64,000 bases of DNA, taken from Streptomyces smaragdinus. GTDB taxonomy: Bacteria > Actinomycetota > Actinomycetes > Streptomycetales > Streptomycetaceae. Below the pieces are notes generated by a model. The model did no database searches. It saw only the letters and a program-made list of their open reading frames with translations, and had not been told where the DNA came from. Each line of letters begins with the position of its first letter. The first letter of the stretch is position 1. The stretch spans positions 124,001 through 188,000 of the forward strand of contig NZ_WEGJ01000001.1 in assembly GCF_009604385.1 (NCBI RefSeq), given 5' to 3'. Position numbers and translations under genes: made by a program. This document shows, one piece after another, positions 50,298 to 58,489 of this stretch.

Positions 50298-50319
50298 CGA
50301 TACACCGCCGATACGCCGC
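50298..50319 (+). promoter_or_regulatory. SARP-type direct repeats upstream of the tyrosinase genes
   Basis: CGATACACCGC (50298-50308) and CGATACGCCGC (50309-50319) are adjacent 11-bp direct repeats 64 bases before the start codon of the tyrosinase cofactor gene. They match the CGATACGCGGG unit upstream of griI. A degenerate third unit (GAACGCAAGCT) may follow. Probable site for the SARP encoded at 51853. Confidence 0.55.
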
Positions 50320-50382
50320 GAACGCAAGCTGGGGCCAAGTCGCAGCACCACGCCGCGCATCCGCCACGACAGGAGTATCCCG

Positions 50383-50745
50383 ATGAAACGACGCGACGTG
50401 ATGAGGGGCATGGCCGGCGTCGCCGCCGTGACCCTCCCCATCGCCGCCGTCCACGCCGGCACCACCTGGGCCGACGCCCACGACAAGGCGGCCACCGACC
50501 CGTCCGCCACCGAACACGACCACCACACCGAGACCTACCGCGGCCGTACGATCACCGTCTCCCACGCCGACGGCGCGGTCACCATCGACGGCCGCCCGCT
50601 GCACGTGATGAAGCTCGGCGACGGCGCCTATCTGAGCGCCCTGTGCCACTACAAGCTCGCCCCCAGCCCACTGGCCGCCGGCCGGCACGCCGTCGACGAA
50701 CTGCGCGGAGCCGACCTGCTGGCCACCGGCACCCACCATGCCTGA
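50383..50745 (+). CDS. melC1: Tyrosinase cofactor/copper chaperone (MelC1/GriE-like)
   Basis: 120 residues from ATG 50383. [27 protein letters not shown] is a Tat-type signal, [45 protein letters not shown] is the conserved core with metal-binding His/Cys, and the C-terminus reads [18 protein letters not shown]. MelC1-like proteins load copper into the partner tyrosinase and carry it out through Tat. It overlaps or abuts the tyrosinase gene downstream. In the grixazone pathway the GriE/GriF pair does the same for an o-aminophenol oxidase. Confidence 0.88.
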   Translation: MKRRDVMRGMAGVAAVTLPIAAVHAGTTWADAHDKAATDPSATEHDHHTETYRGRTITVSHADGAVTIDGRPLHVMKLGDGAYLSALCHYKLAPSPLAAGRHAVDELRGADLLATGTHHA

Positions 50746-50773
50746 CCCGACGACGAGGAGAGGAGGGCGTCCG

Positions 50774-51691
50774 GTGGTACCCGTACGCAAGAACCACCTC
50801 GACATGACCGCCGAGGAGAAGCAGCGCTTCGTCCGCGCCGTGCGCAGGATCAAGACCCTCGGGATCTACGACGAGCTGGTGCGCATCCACATAGAGATCA
50901 ACTCCGGGGACTACCTGGACAAGGACGGCGGGAAGCGCTGGGGGCACATGAGCCCCGGGCTGTTCCCGTGGCACCGCCAGTACCTGCTGATCCTGGAGCG
51001 GGCCCTGCAGCGCGTCGACCCGCGGGTGACCATCCCCTACTGGGACTGGACCACGGACCAGGGCGAGGACTCGCCGCTGTGGGGCGACGACTTCCTGGGC
51101 GGCAACGGCCGGCCCGGCGACCGCCAGGTCATGACCGGCCCCTTCGCCCGCTGCAACGGCTGGCGGCTGAACACCAGCGTGGTGCCGGTCGGCGACGAGC
51201 ACCCCGCGTTCAACGGCCACTACACCGCGGACGACCGCGACTACCTGGTCCGCGACTTCGGCACCACCAACCCCAACCTGCCCACCGTGCGGGAGCTGGA
51301 GGACGCCCTCGCGCTCACCACGTACGACACCCCGCCGTACAACTACACCTCCGGCTACAGCGGCGACCCGCAGCCGCTGCGCAACCATCTGGAGGGCTAC
51401 GCGAAGTTCCCCTGGGAGGCGAATCTCGGCAAGCTGCACGGCGCCGGGCACACCTGGGTCGGCGGGCACATGCTCTACATCGGGTCGCCCAACGACCCGG
51501 TGTTCTTCCTGCACCACTGCTTCATCGACAAGATCTGGTCGGTGTGGCAGCAGGCCCACCCGGACGTGCCGCACTACCTCCCGGTGGAGGAGCACCCGGA
51601 CGTGCCGTCGCTGCACACGAAGCTCGCGCCCTGGTACACCATGACTCCCGCCGACCTCCTGGACCACACCCGTTTCTACCGCTACGCATAA
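50774..51691 (+). CDS. melC2: Tyrosinase / o-aminophenol oxidase (MelC2/GriF-like)
   Basis: 305 residues from GTG 50774 with AGGAGGG 6 bases upstream; an ATG at 50738 also in frame lies before that site. Type 3 copper ligands: CuA in [10 protein letters not shown] and [16 protein letters not shown], CuB in [14 protein letters not shown] and [14 protein letters not shown]. The enzyme oxidises o-aminophenols or phenols to quinone imines/quinones. Because 3,4-AHBA is an o-aminophenol and the genes for it are in this cluster, GriF-type activity (phenoxazinone or quinone imine formation) is likely. Partner chaperone directly upstream. Confidence 0.9.
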   Translation: MVPVRKNHLDMTAEEKQRFVRAVRRIKTLGIYDELVRIHIEINSGDYLDKDGGKRWGHMSPGLFPWHRQYLLILERALQRVDPRVTIPYWDWTTDQGEDSPLWGDDFLGGNGRPGDRQVMTGPFARCNGWRLNTSVVPVGDEHPAFNGHYTADDRDYLVRDFGTTNPNLPTVRELEDALALTTYDTPPYNYTSGYSGDPQPLRNHLEGYAKFPWEANLGKLHGAGHTWVGGHMLYIGSPNDPVFFLHHCFIDKIWSVWQQAHPDVPHYLPVEEHPDVPSLHTKLAPWYTMTPADLLDHTRFYRYA

Positions 51692-51747
51692 GCGCCGCGG
51701 CCCGGCCGGCACCTGTCCACCGCCGGTGGCCGGACCGTTAGCATCGC

Positions 51748-51789
51748 CACAGTTGCTCATTGGCGCTCGACTGCCAATGGGCAACTGTG
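51748..51789. promoter_or_regulatory. 17-bp inverted repeat upstream of the SARP gene
   Basis: CACAGTTGCTCATTGGC (51748-51764) and GCCAATGGGCAACTGTG (51773-51789) are inverted repeats with one mismatch and an 8-base loop. It lies 57 bases after the tyrosinase stop and 63 bases before the SARP start. Its moderate GC content and lack of a T tract make an operator for SARP expression as likely as a terminator. Confidence 0.5.
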
Positions 51790-51852
51790 CTGATCGGGGG
51801 TCTGTTCGTCCGTTCAACAACCCGTACACGTCATTAACCGGGGGTTATCAGA

Positions 51853-52839
51853 ATGAGTGACGCCTACGAATTCCGAATACTCGGACCGCTGCTTGTGACG
51901 AACAGCGACCAACACATAGAGATAAGCGGGATACGCCGGAGGAAGTTACTGGCGACACTCCTGCTGCAGTCCGGGCGGCTGGTCAGCCTGGACCGGCTCA
52001 CCGACGCCATCTGGGACGACGAACCGCCCAGCTCGGCGCACGGGCAGGTGCGCATCTGCGTGTCGGGGCTGCGCCGGCTGCTGCGGACCCGGGAGCGGCA
52101 CAGCCTGATCGAGACCCATCCGTCCAGCTACCGGATCCAGCCGCGGGACGACGACGCGCTGGACCTGTTCACCTTCGAGGACCTCGTCGCCGAGGGCCGC
52201 GCGCTGCTGCGCGACGACCGGCTGGAGCGCGCCGAGCAGGTGCTGAAGTCCGCGCTCGGGCTCTGGCGTGGGCCCGTCGCCGCCGATCTGGACTCGCGCA
52301 CGCTCGAGGCCCTGGCCGTCAAGCACAACGACAACCGGCTGACGGTGAGCGAGGAGTACTTCGACGTGGCCCTGAGACTGGGCCGGCACCACCAGATCAT
52401 GGGCGATCTGGCCGGCTTCGTCGTCGAGAACCCGTTCCGGGAACGGGCCATCGCCCAGCTCATGCTGGCCCTGTTCCGGCTGGGCCGCACCGCCGAGGCC
52501 CTGGAGACGTTCCGCGCGGTGCGCCGGCGCTTCGCCGAGGACCTCGGCATCGAACCGGCCGCCGAGCTGCACACCCTGCACCAGTCGATCCTCGCCGGCG
52601 ACCTCACCCCGGCACCGGCGGGCGCCGTGACCGTACCGTGCCCCCCGCCGGGGCGCGGCCGGCGGTCGCGGTCGGCCCGGCTCACCCTGGTCAAGGACCC
52701 CGTGCACCGGGCGCACCGGGAGACGGATCCGCTGGAGCGGCTGCGCCGGGAGAACGACGTGCTGCGCACCGAACGCGACGCGCTGCGGCAGGTGATGTCG
52801 CTGTGGCTGACCGCCCGGCCGGAGGAGCCGGGGGCCTGA
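51853..52839 (+). CDS. SARP family (BTAD) pathway-specific activator
   Basis: 328 residues from ATG 51853. N-terminal OmpR-type winged helix (EFRILGPLLVTNSDQHIEISGIRRRKLLATLLLQ...AHGQVRICVSGLRRLLRT), then the BTAD helical domain (EDLVAEGRALLRDDRLERAEQVLKSALGLWRG...ENPFRERAIAQLMLALFRLGRTAEALETFRAVRRRF), then a basic linker and a short C-terminal coiled coil (LERLRRENDVLRTERDALRQVM). Leu32 is encoded by TTA (51946-51948), so translation needs bldA tRNA: a typical developmental switch for antibiotic clusters. Likely binds the 11-bp repeats at 45718 and 50298. Confidence 0.92.
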   Translation: MSDAYEFRILGPLLVTNSDQHIEISGIRRRKLLATLLLQSGRLVSLDRLTDAIWDDEPPSSAHGQVRICVSGLRRLLRTRERHSLIETHPSSYRIQPRDDDALDLFTFEDLVAEGRALLRDDRLERAEQVLKSALGLWRGPVAADLDSRTLEALAVKHNDNRLTVSEEYFDVALRLGRHHQIMGDLAGFVVENPFRERAIAQLMLALFRLGRTAEALETFRAVRRRFAEDLGIEPAAELHTLHQSILAGDLTPAPAGAVTVPCPPPGRGRRSRSARLTLVKDPVHRAHRETDPLERLRRENDVLRTERDALRQVMSLWLTARPEEPGA

Positions 52840-52874
52840 ACTGGCGGGCGGGAACGCCGACCTCCCGCCCGCGG

Positions 52875-52906
52875 ACGCCCGCACCACGCTGCTGTGGTGC
52901 GGGCGT
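52875..52906. terminator. Hairpin between convergent SARP and ubiD-like genes
   Basis: ACGCCCGCACCAC (52875-52887) pairs perfectly with GTGGTGCGGGCGT (52894-52906). It sits between the two stop codons and can serve both directions. Confidence 0.7.
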
Positions 52907-52922
52907 TCGGTGTCTGCGGGCG

Positions 52923-54392
52923 TCAGTCGGTCCAGTGCTCCAGGACCCGGCGGCGGACGTCCTCCGGGTAGGCCTGGGCGAACGAGGCGTGCGGCATCCG
53001 GCCCTCGCCCGGGGCCGGCAGCAGGCCGTCGTGGAAGACGATGGGGCCGCTGGCCTCCTCCCGCTCGCGCGCGGTGTAGCAGTTGAGCAGCGGGTGGACG
53101 AAGCCGTACCAGGCCTCCGAGCGCTCCAGCGGATGGATCCGGGTGGCCAGGGCCCACAGCAGGTCCGTGTCGTCGGCCGGGTCGACGTCGTCGTCCAGTA
53201 CGAACGTGGCGGCGGTGGCCCGGCCCGAGTGGGAGTCGGAGAGCACCTCCCCGATCCGGTGGGTGAACTCCGCGGAGTCCACGCCCGGCAGTCGCTCGCG
53301 CCAGTTCTGCGGGACGGTGACGACCATCCAGTGGGCGGCGGCCCGCAGCGGTGACCAGGCGGTGGTGACGGGGAGTCCGGCGTCGCGCAGCTCCGCCAGC
53401 ACCTCGGCGGCCTGGCCGACGCCGGTCACGGTGTGGAACTCGTCCACCGGGCGGCCCTCGGCCACCAGCGGCCAGATCGGGTCGTCCCGGTGGGTGATCG
53501 CCTCGATCGTGTACACCGGCTGCATCGACGTCTCCTGGGAGGCGTAGCCGGCGAACTCGCCGAACGGCCCCTCGCGGGCGTCGCGCTCGAGCGACAGATG
53601 TCCCTCGATCACGATCTCGGCGCTCGCCGGCACCCGCAGGTCGACCGTCTCGCACGGGACGGTCTCCAGCGCCTCGCCGTACAGCGCGCCGATGTAGCCG
53701 GCCTCGTCGACGCCGGGCGGCAGCGGGATGCCGCCGGCGAACGGGATCGCCGGGTCGCCGCCCTGGACCAGGGCGTACGGCATGGGCTCGCCGCGCTCCA
53801 CCCACTCCTGCCAGATCATGCCGATGTGCTGTGCGGGGATCACCAGGCCGGTCATGCGGCGGCCGTCGAGTTGCATGACGCGGGCGATGGACCAGTTCGT
53901 CCAGCGGCCGTCGGGGGTCCGGGCGACGATGACGCCCCAGGTGTTGGGGTAGCGTCCGCCGTCCTGGGCGTGGATGCGGGGGACGGGGAAGCGGTCGAGG
54001 GTGGCGTCGGCGCCGAGGAGCACGTGCTGCTTGCAGGGGGCGTCGGCGCGGTCGACGGTCTTGGGGGGTACGGGCGGCAGGTGCCGGGCGCGTACGAGGT
54101 GCTCCACCAGGTCGGCGGCGGTGGCGTCGGGGGGCAGTCCGACGGACAGGGCCACCCGGGCGAGTTCGCGGCCGGGGGCGGAGCTGAGGGCGGCGGGGGC
54201 GCCGAGCAGGCGGAAGCCGGGGGCGGCTCCCTCGACGTTCTCGAACAGGGGGGCCGGGGCGCGGCGTTCGCAGGTCAGGCGGGTCAGGGCGGCGGCCTCC
54301 AGGTCGGCGCTCACGGGGCGGCGGACGCGGTGGAGGTCGCCGAGGGACTCCAGGGCGTCGAGGTAGCCGCGCAGGTCGGTGATGCGGGTCAT
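52923..54392 (-). CDS. UbiD-family (Fdc1-like) prenyl-FMN decarboxylase
   Basis: 489 residues from ATG 54392, 4-base overlap with the UbiX gene (ATGA). UbiD motifs: NTWGVIVARTPDGRWTNWSIARVMQLD (prFMN/metal-binding Asn, Arg), PAQHIGMIWQEW, and the catalytic Glu-Arg-Glu triad with EGPFGEFAGY, near length of Fdc1 (about 500). In this cluster the predicted substrate is p-coumaric acid, giving 4-vinylphenol. The MarR regulator divergent from the UbiX-UbiD operon could sense the phenolic acid. The cofactor is made by the neighbouring UbiX. Confidence 0.9.
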   Translation of the reverse strand: MTRITDLRGYLDALESLGDLHRVRRPVSADLEAAALTRLTCERRAPAPLFENVEGAAPGFRLLGAPAALSSAPGRELARVALSVGLPPDATAADLVEHLVRARHLPPVPPKTVDRADAPCKQHVLLGADATLDRFPVPRIHAQDGGRYPNTWGVIVARTPDGRWTNWSIARVMQLDGRRMTGLVIPAQHIGMIWQEWVERGEPMPYALVQGGDPAIPFAGGIPLPPGVDEAGYIGALYGEALETVPCETVDLRVPASAEIVIEGHLSLERDAREGPFGEFAGYASQETSMQPVYTIEAITHRDDPIWPLVAEGRPVDEFHTVTGVGQAAEVLAELRDAGLPVTTAWSPLRAAAHWMVVTVPQNWRERLPGVDSAEFTHRIGEVLSDSHSGRATAATFVLDDDVDPADDTDLLWALATRIHPLERSEAWYGFVHPLLNCYTAREREEASGPIVFHDGLLPAPGEGRMPHASFAQAYPEDVRRRVLEHWTD

Positions 54393-54991
54393 GTCGGACT
54401 CCTTCGGCTGTGGCCGTTGCGGCCGGAGGGGGCCGGGAAGCCGTCCCAGCGGCGGGCGCCCGGGGTGTCGAGGCCGAACTGGTCGAGGATCCGGGTGACG
54501 ATGTGGCCGACCAGGTCGTCGACGGTCTCGGGCCGGTTGTAGAAGGCGGGCATCGGGGGCACGATCGCGGCGCCGGCGCGGGCCAGGGCGAGCATGTTCT
54601 CCAGATGGATCTCGCCGAGCGGCGTCTCGCGCGGCACCAGCACCAGCGGGCGGCGCTCCTTGAGCGTGACGTCGGCGGCGCGGGCCACCAGCCCGTCCGC
54701 GTAGCCGGTGCGGATGCCGGCGAGGGTCTTCATGCTGCACGGGACGACGACCATGCCGTCCGTGCGGAAGGAGCCGGACGAGACGGGCGCCCCCTGATCG
54801 TCCGGGGAGTAGGCGTGATCGGCGAGCGCGGCCACGTCCCGGGCCGTGAGCCCGGTCTCCAGCTCGATCGTCGCGCGGGCCCAGCGGGTCAGCACCAGGT
54901 GCGTCTCCACGCGCAGGGCCCGCAGTTCACGGAGTAATCGCACGCCCAGCACCGCACCGGTGGCCCCGGTCATTCCCACGACGAGACGCAT
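54389..54991 (-). CDS. UbiX-like flavin prenyltransferase
   Basis: 200 residues from ATG 54991. RLVVGMTGATGAVLGVRLLREL is the N-terminal FMN-binding motif; VVVPCSMKTLAGIRTGYADGLVARAADVTLKERRPLVLVPRETPL is the characteristic UbiX/Pad1 block. It makes prenylated FMN for the downstream UbiD-type decarboxylase, with which it is translationally coupled. The C-terminus (about 20 residues after VTRILDQFGL) is a short non-conserved tail. Confidence 0.92.
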   Translation of the reverse strand: MRLVVGMTGATGAVLGVRLLRELRALRVETHLVLTRWARATIELETGLTARDVAALADHAYSPDDQGAPVSSGSFRTDGMVVVPCSMKTLAGIRTGYADGLVARAADVTLKERRPLVLVPRETPLGEIHLENMLALARAGAAIVPPMPAFYNRPETVDDLVGHIVTRILDQFGLDTPGARRWDGFPAPSGRNGHSRRSPT

Positions 54992-55002
54992 CCCCCACCA
55001 CC

Positions 55003-55030
55003 TTCCGTACACGGAATGTCCGTACACTGA
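55003..55030. promoter_or_regulatory. Palindromic operator between ubiX and marR
   Basis: TTCCGTACACGGAA (55003-55016) is a perfect 14-bp palindrome, followed by a related half, GTCCGTACACTGA (55018-55030). Both lie in the 53-base gap between divergent UbiX and MarR genes. A MarR operator that controls both genes is the simplest reading; the repeats share CCGTACAC. Confidence 0.6.
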
Positions 55031-55044
55031 ATATACTGCGGGGC

Positions 55045-55503
55045 ATGACGAACGCAAGCCCCTCCCCCCGCCGGCGCCCGGAGTTGGAGCAGGCGCTGCC
55101 CCATCAGCTGCGCCGGGCCGTGCAGTCCTGGACGGCGCTGTGGCAGCAGGCCCTGCCGGATCTGACGAGTCCTCAGTTCGCGGTGCTGCTGGTGCTGGAC
55201 GACCACGGCGCCATGGACCAGTCGGCGCTGGGCGCCCGCGCGGCCATCGACCGCTCCACGCTGACCCCGCTGCTGGACCGGCTGGAGGGGCGCGGGCTGG
55301 TGGTCAAGGAGACCGACCCGGCCAACCGCCGGCGGCGCATCATCGCGCTCACCGACGCGGGCCGCACCCGGCTGGCGGACGCGGGCAGGGAGGCGGGGCG
55401 GCTGCACGCCCGGGCCGAGGAGGCCCTGGGCGAGCGCCGGCTGGCGGAGCTGATCGGCATGCTGCGGGAGCTGGGGGATCTGTCGGGCCACTCGGCGAGC
55501 TAG
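55045..55503 (+). CDS. MarR family regulator of the decarboxylase genes
   Basis: 152 residues from ATG 55045. wHTH: GAMDQSALGARAAIDRSTLTPLLDRLEGRGLV followed by the wing ETDPANRRRRIIALTDAG. Divergent from the UbiX-UbiD operon with palindromic sites between them. MarR proteins near hydroxycinnamate decarboxylases often respond to phenolic acids, so p-coumarate made by the ammonia-lyase is a possible inducer. Confidence 0.88.
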   Translation: MTNASPSPRRRPELEQALPHQLRRAVQSWTALWQQALPDLTSPQFAVLLVLDDHGAMDQSALGARAAIDRSTLTPLLDRLEGRGLVVKETDPANRRRRIIALTDAGRTRLADAGREAGRLHARAEEALGERRLAELIGMLRELGDLSGHSAS

Positions 55504-55513
55504 GGCCCAGATC

Positions 55514-55532
55514 CCCCCAAAGAAGGGATTGG
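55514..55532. promoter_or_regulatory. Promoter motif shared with the first FAD oxidoreductase gene
   Basis: CCCCCAAAGAAGGGATTGG upstream of the gene at 55598 aligns with CCCTCAAATGAGGGATGGG at 48762-48780, and similarity continues for about 25 bases. The copy here is not a perfect palindrome. Both are about 70-85 bases before the start codon. This suggests co-regulation of the two paralogues. Confidence 0.4.
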
Positions 55533-55597
55533 TCGCGCCCGGTGCCGCTGGAAATGTGATCGGCGACCCGAACGGGTCCGCCTTGGAGGGCCGACAC

Positions 55598-56962
55598 ATG
55601 ATCACAACCGCAGCGGTACGCGAACTGGCCGGACGCCTGTCCGGCCCGGTGCTGCTGCCCGGCGACGACGGTTACGCCGCCGAAGTCGCCGGGTTCAACC
55701 GCGTGGTGGAGCACCGCCCGGCCGCCGTGGCCGCGGTGCGGGACGCGGCGGAGATACGCGAGGCCGTCGGCTGGGCCGCCGCCGCCCGGATCCCCGTGGC
55801 CGTCCAGGCGACCGGACACGGCCCCACCGCCACCGCCCACGGCGACGGCCTGCTGATCTCCACCCGCCGGATGACGGGCGTCACCGTCGACCCGGACGCC
55901 CGTACCGCCCGCGTGGCCGCCGGGACCCAGTGGCACGAGGTCATCGACGCCGCCGCCGCGTTCGGCCTCGCCCCGCTCAACGGCTCCTCGCCGCTCGTCG
56001 GCGTGGTCGGCTACACCCTCGGCGGCGGCCTGGGACTGCTGTCGCGCGCCCACGGCTACGCCGCCGACCACGTCACCGCGATCGAGTACGTCGGCGCCGA
56101 CGGCCGCCCCGGCGTCGCCACCGCCGAGCGCGACACGGACCTGTTCTGGGCGATGCGCGGCGGCAAGGGCAACTTCGCCGTCGTCACCGCGCTGGAGTTC
56201 TCCCTCTTCCCCGCGCCCCACTTCTACGGCGGCGGGCTGTACTTCCCCGGCGAGCACGCCGCCGAGGTACTGCACACCTGGCGCTCGTGGACCGCCGCGC
56301 TGCCCGAGGAGACGTCCTCCTCACTGGCCCTGCTGCGCATGCCCGACCTGCCCGCGATCCCGGAGTTCCTGCGCTCGCGCCTCGTCGTCCACGTCCGCGT
56401 CAGCCATCTGGGCCCCGCGGACGAGGCGGAGCGCCTCCTCAAGCCGCTGCGCCAGACCGTGCCCCCGATCGCCGACACCCTGGGCGAGATGCCGTACGCC
56501 CGCTGCGCCGCGATCCACCACGACCCCGCCTCCCCCGTCCCATACCACGAACGCACCCTCATGCTGCGGGAGTTCGACGGCCCCGCCACCGGCGAACTGC
56601 TCGCCCTGGCCGGCCCCGACAGCGCCTGCGGCGACATCCTCGTCGAGCTCCGCCATCTGCAGGGCGCCCTCGGCCGGCCGCCGGCGGTCCCGAACGCCGT
56701 GGGGCACCGCGACGCCGCGTACTGCCTGACCACCCTCACCCCGCCCGGCGGCGAACCCGACACCGTCGTCGAGGGGATGGCCCACCGGGGCACGGGCCTG
56801 CGGTACCTCAACTTCCTCACCGGACCGCAGACCGCCCAGCGGGCGTCGCAGGGCTACGACTCCGCCACGTACACACGGCTCACGGAGATCAAGGACCGCT
56901 ACGACCCCGAGAACCTCCTGCGCTTCAACCACAACATCCCCCCTCGCGCCCCGCGGCGCTGA
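55598..56962 (+). CDS. FAD-linked BBE-type oxidoreductase, paralogue 2
   Basis: 454 residues from ATG 55598 with TTGGAGGG upstream. Same organisation as the gene at 48846: covalent-FAD histidine in VQATGHGPT, GSSPLVGVVGYTLGGGLGL without the bicovalent Cys, FWAMRGGKGNFAVVTALEF and the C-terminal BBE motif DPENLLRFNHNIPP. Clear paralogue by eye (over half the residues shared). Likely oxidises a phenolic or amino-phenolic intermediate or product; which step is unknown. Followed by an MFS exporter in the same direction. Confidence 0.88.
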   Translation: MITTAAVRELAGRLSGPVLLPGDDGYAAEVAGFNRVVEHRPAAVAAVRDAAEIREAVGWAAAARIPVAVQATGHGPTATAHGDGLLISTRRMTGVTVDPDARTARVAAGTQWHEVIDAAAAFGLAPLNGSSPLVGVVGYTLGGGLGLLSRAHGYAADHVTAIEYVGADGRPGVATAERDTDLFWAMRGGKGNFAVVTALEFSLFPAPHFYGGGLYFPGEHAAEVLHTWRSWTAALPEETSSSLALLRMPDLPAIPEFLRSRLVVHVRVSHLGPADEAERLLKPLRQTVPPIADTLGEMPYARCAAIHHDPASPVPYHERTLMLREFDGPATGELLALAGPDSACGDILVELRHLQGALGRPPAVPNAVGHRDAAYCLTTLTPPGGEPDTVVEGMAHRGTGLRYLNFLTGPQTAQRASQGYDSATYTRLTEIKDRYDPENLLRFNHNIPPRAPRR

Positions 56963-57028
56963 GGAACCGCTCCCCCCGGGTCCCGCCTGTTCCTGGCGTG
57001 CCCGAACCAATGGAAGGAAGCAGTCGCG

Positions 57029-58387
57029 ATGACGACCGACAGCGCGGTCCGCGCACAGACACAGGCCCCGCCCGGGGCCGGGGCGACCGGACTCAGGCTG
57101 GGCGCCCTGTTCGGCCCGGTGATCTTCGGGGTGACCGCCGCGGGCGTGGCGCTGCCCGACGTCGCCGTGGCCATGGAGGTCCGCCCGGCCGTCGCCGGCT
57201 GGGTGCTCACCGCGCACGCCCTGGCCCTGGGCGTGGGCACCGCGTTCTTCGGCCGGCTCTCCGAGAAGTGGGGCGTACGCACCACCCTGATCGTGGGGTC
57301 GCTGCTGCTCGCCGTGGGCGCGGCGCTGTGCCTGGTCGCCGACGCCTTCGGCGCGCTGGTCGCCGGACGCCTCGTCCAGGCGGCGGGCTCGGGCGCCGTC
57401 ACCTCCAGCGCCCTGACGCTCGCCGCGTCCTCCGACGCCCGGCAACGCCCCAAGATCCTCGCCATCTTCGGCGCCACGATGGCCCTGTGCTCCTCCAGCG
57501 CCACCCTCGCCGGCGGCATGGTCACCGACTGGCTGGACTGGCGGCTCACGCTGATCCTGCCCGCGCTGTCGCTGCTGATCGTCCCCTTGTGCCTCAAGCT
57601 CGCCGCCGCCCGCCCCGGTTACGGCAAGCCCGTCGACCCGCTGGGCGGCACCCTGCTCGGCGCGGCGGCCACCTCGCTGCTGCTCCTCATCCAGGCGTCC
57701 TCCCTCGACCTGGACACCCCGCTGGTCATCGCACTGGCCGCCGTGCTCGCCGTCTCCGTGGCGGGGCTGGCGGTGCAGGTGTCGCGCCGCGCCGACGGCT
57801 TCGTCCCCAAATGGCTGGCCACCGACCGGACGTTCCTGGTCGCCGCCGTCGTCGGATTCGGGGGCTACGCCGGGCTGTTCGCCGCGATGTACGCCGTACC
57901 GCAGATCCTCACCGTGCAGTACGGCTGGGGCGTCTTCAAGATCGGCGCCTGGCTGCTGCCCGGCGCGGTCGTCGGCGCCGTGTGCTCCCGCGTCGCCAGC
58001 AAGCTCACCCTCAGCCGCGGCGGCTCCCTGCTGCTGGCCGGCGCCGCGCTCAGCTGCGCGGTGTTCCTCGGCATCGTGGGGCTGGCCGAGGGCGGCATCG
58101 TCGTCATGCTGATCGGCACGTCCATGGGCATGGCCACGTTCGCCGTCACCCAGGTCGTCACCACCGCCGTCCTGTCCAGCCGCCTCGAACCCGCGCAGCG
58201 CGGCGGCGCGATGGGCGTACTGAACCTCCTGTTCTTCGTCGGCGGCGGCGTCGGCTCCGCCACCGCCGGGGCCCTCTCCGAGCACATGGCGATCACCCGC
58301 GCCCTCGCCGTCGTCGCGGCGCTGCCCCTCCTGGCGGCGCTGTGCGCACCGCTCCTCCCTCCCGCCCGGCCCCAGGCGGACGCCTGA
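57029..58387 (+). CDS. MFS exporter of the cluster
   Basis: 452 residues from ATG 57029 (GGAAGGA upstream). About 14 transmembrane helices of the DHA2-like class, with motif A-like FFGRLSEKWGVRTTL after helix 2 and motif C-like SSATLAGGMVTDWLDWR after helix 5. Position inside the cluster suggests it exports the product or a toxic intermediate and gives self-resistance. Ends at a strong terminator. Confidence 0.88.
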   Translation: MTTDSAVRAQTQAPPGAGATGLRLGALFGPVIFGVTAAGVALPDVAVAMEVRPAVAGWVLTAHALALGVGTAFFGRLSEKWGVRTTLIVGSLLLAVGAALCLVADAFGALVAGRLVQAAGSGAVTSSALTLAASSDARQRPKILAIFGATMALCSSSATLAGGMVTDWLDWRLTLILPALSLLIVPLCLKLAAARPGYGKPVDPLGGTLLGAAATSLLLLIQASSLDLDTPLVIALAAVLAVSVAGLAVQVSRRADGFVPKWLATDRTFLVAAVVGFGGYAGLFAAMYAVPQILTVQYGWGVFKIGAWLLPGAVVGAVCSRVASKLTLSRGGSLLLAGAALSCAVFLGIVGLAEGGIVVMLIGTSMGMATFAVTQVVTTAVLSSRLEPAQRGGAMGVLNLLFFVGGGVGSATAGALSEHMAITRALAVVAALPLLAALCAPLLPPARPQADA

Positions 58388-58393
58388 CCGGGC

Positions 58394-58435
58394 GCCCCGC
58401 GGCGGCGGGCCCTCCCCCGCCCGCCGCCGCGGGGC
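58394..58435 (+). terminator. Hairpin terminator after the MFS gene
   Basis: GCCCCGCGGCGGCGGGC (58394-58410) pairs perfectly with GCCCGCCGCCGCGGGGC (58419-58435), followed by CCCTTCG. It separates the exporter from the prephenate dehydrogenase gene. Confidence 0.75.
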
Positions 58436-58489
58436 CCCTTCGTACCCGTACCGCCACGCCGACCGGCGTGCCCGAGCTGGAGAGAACCG

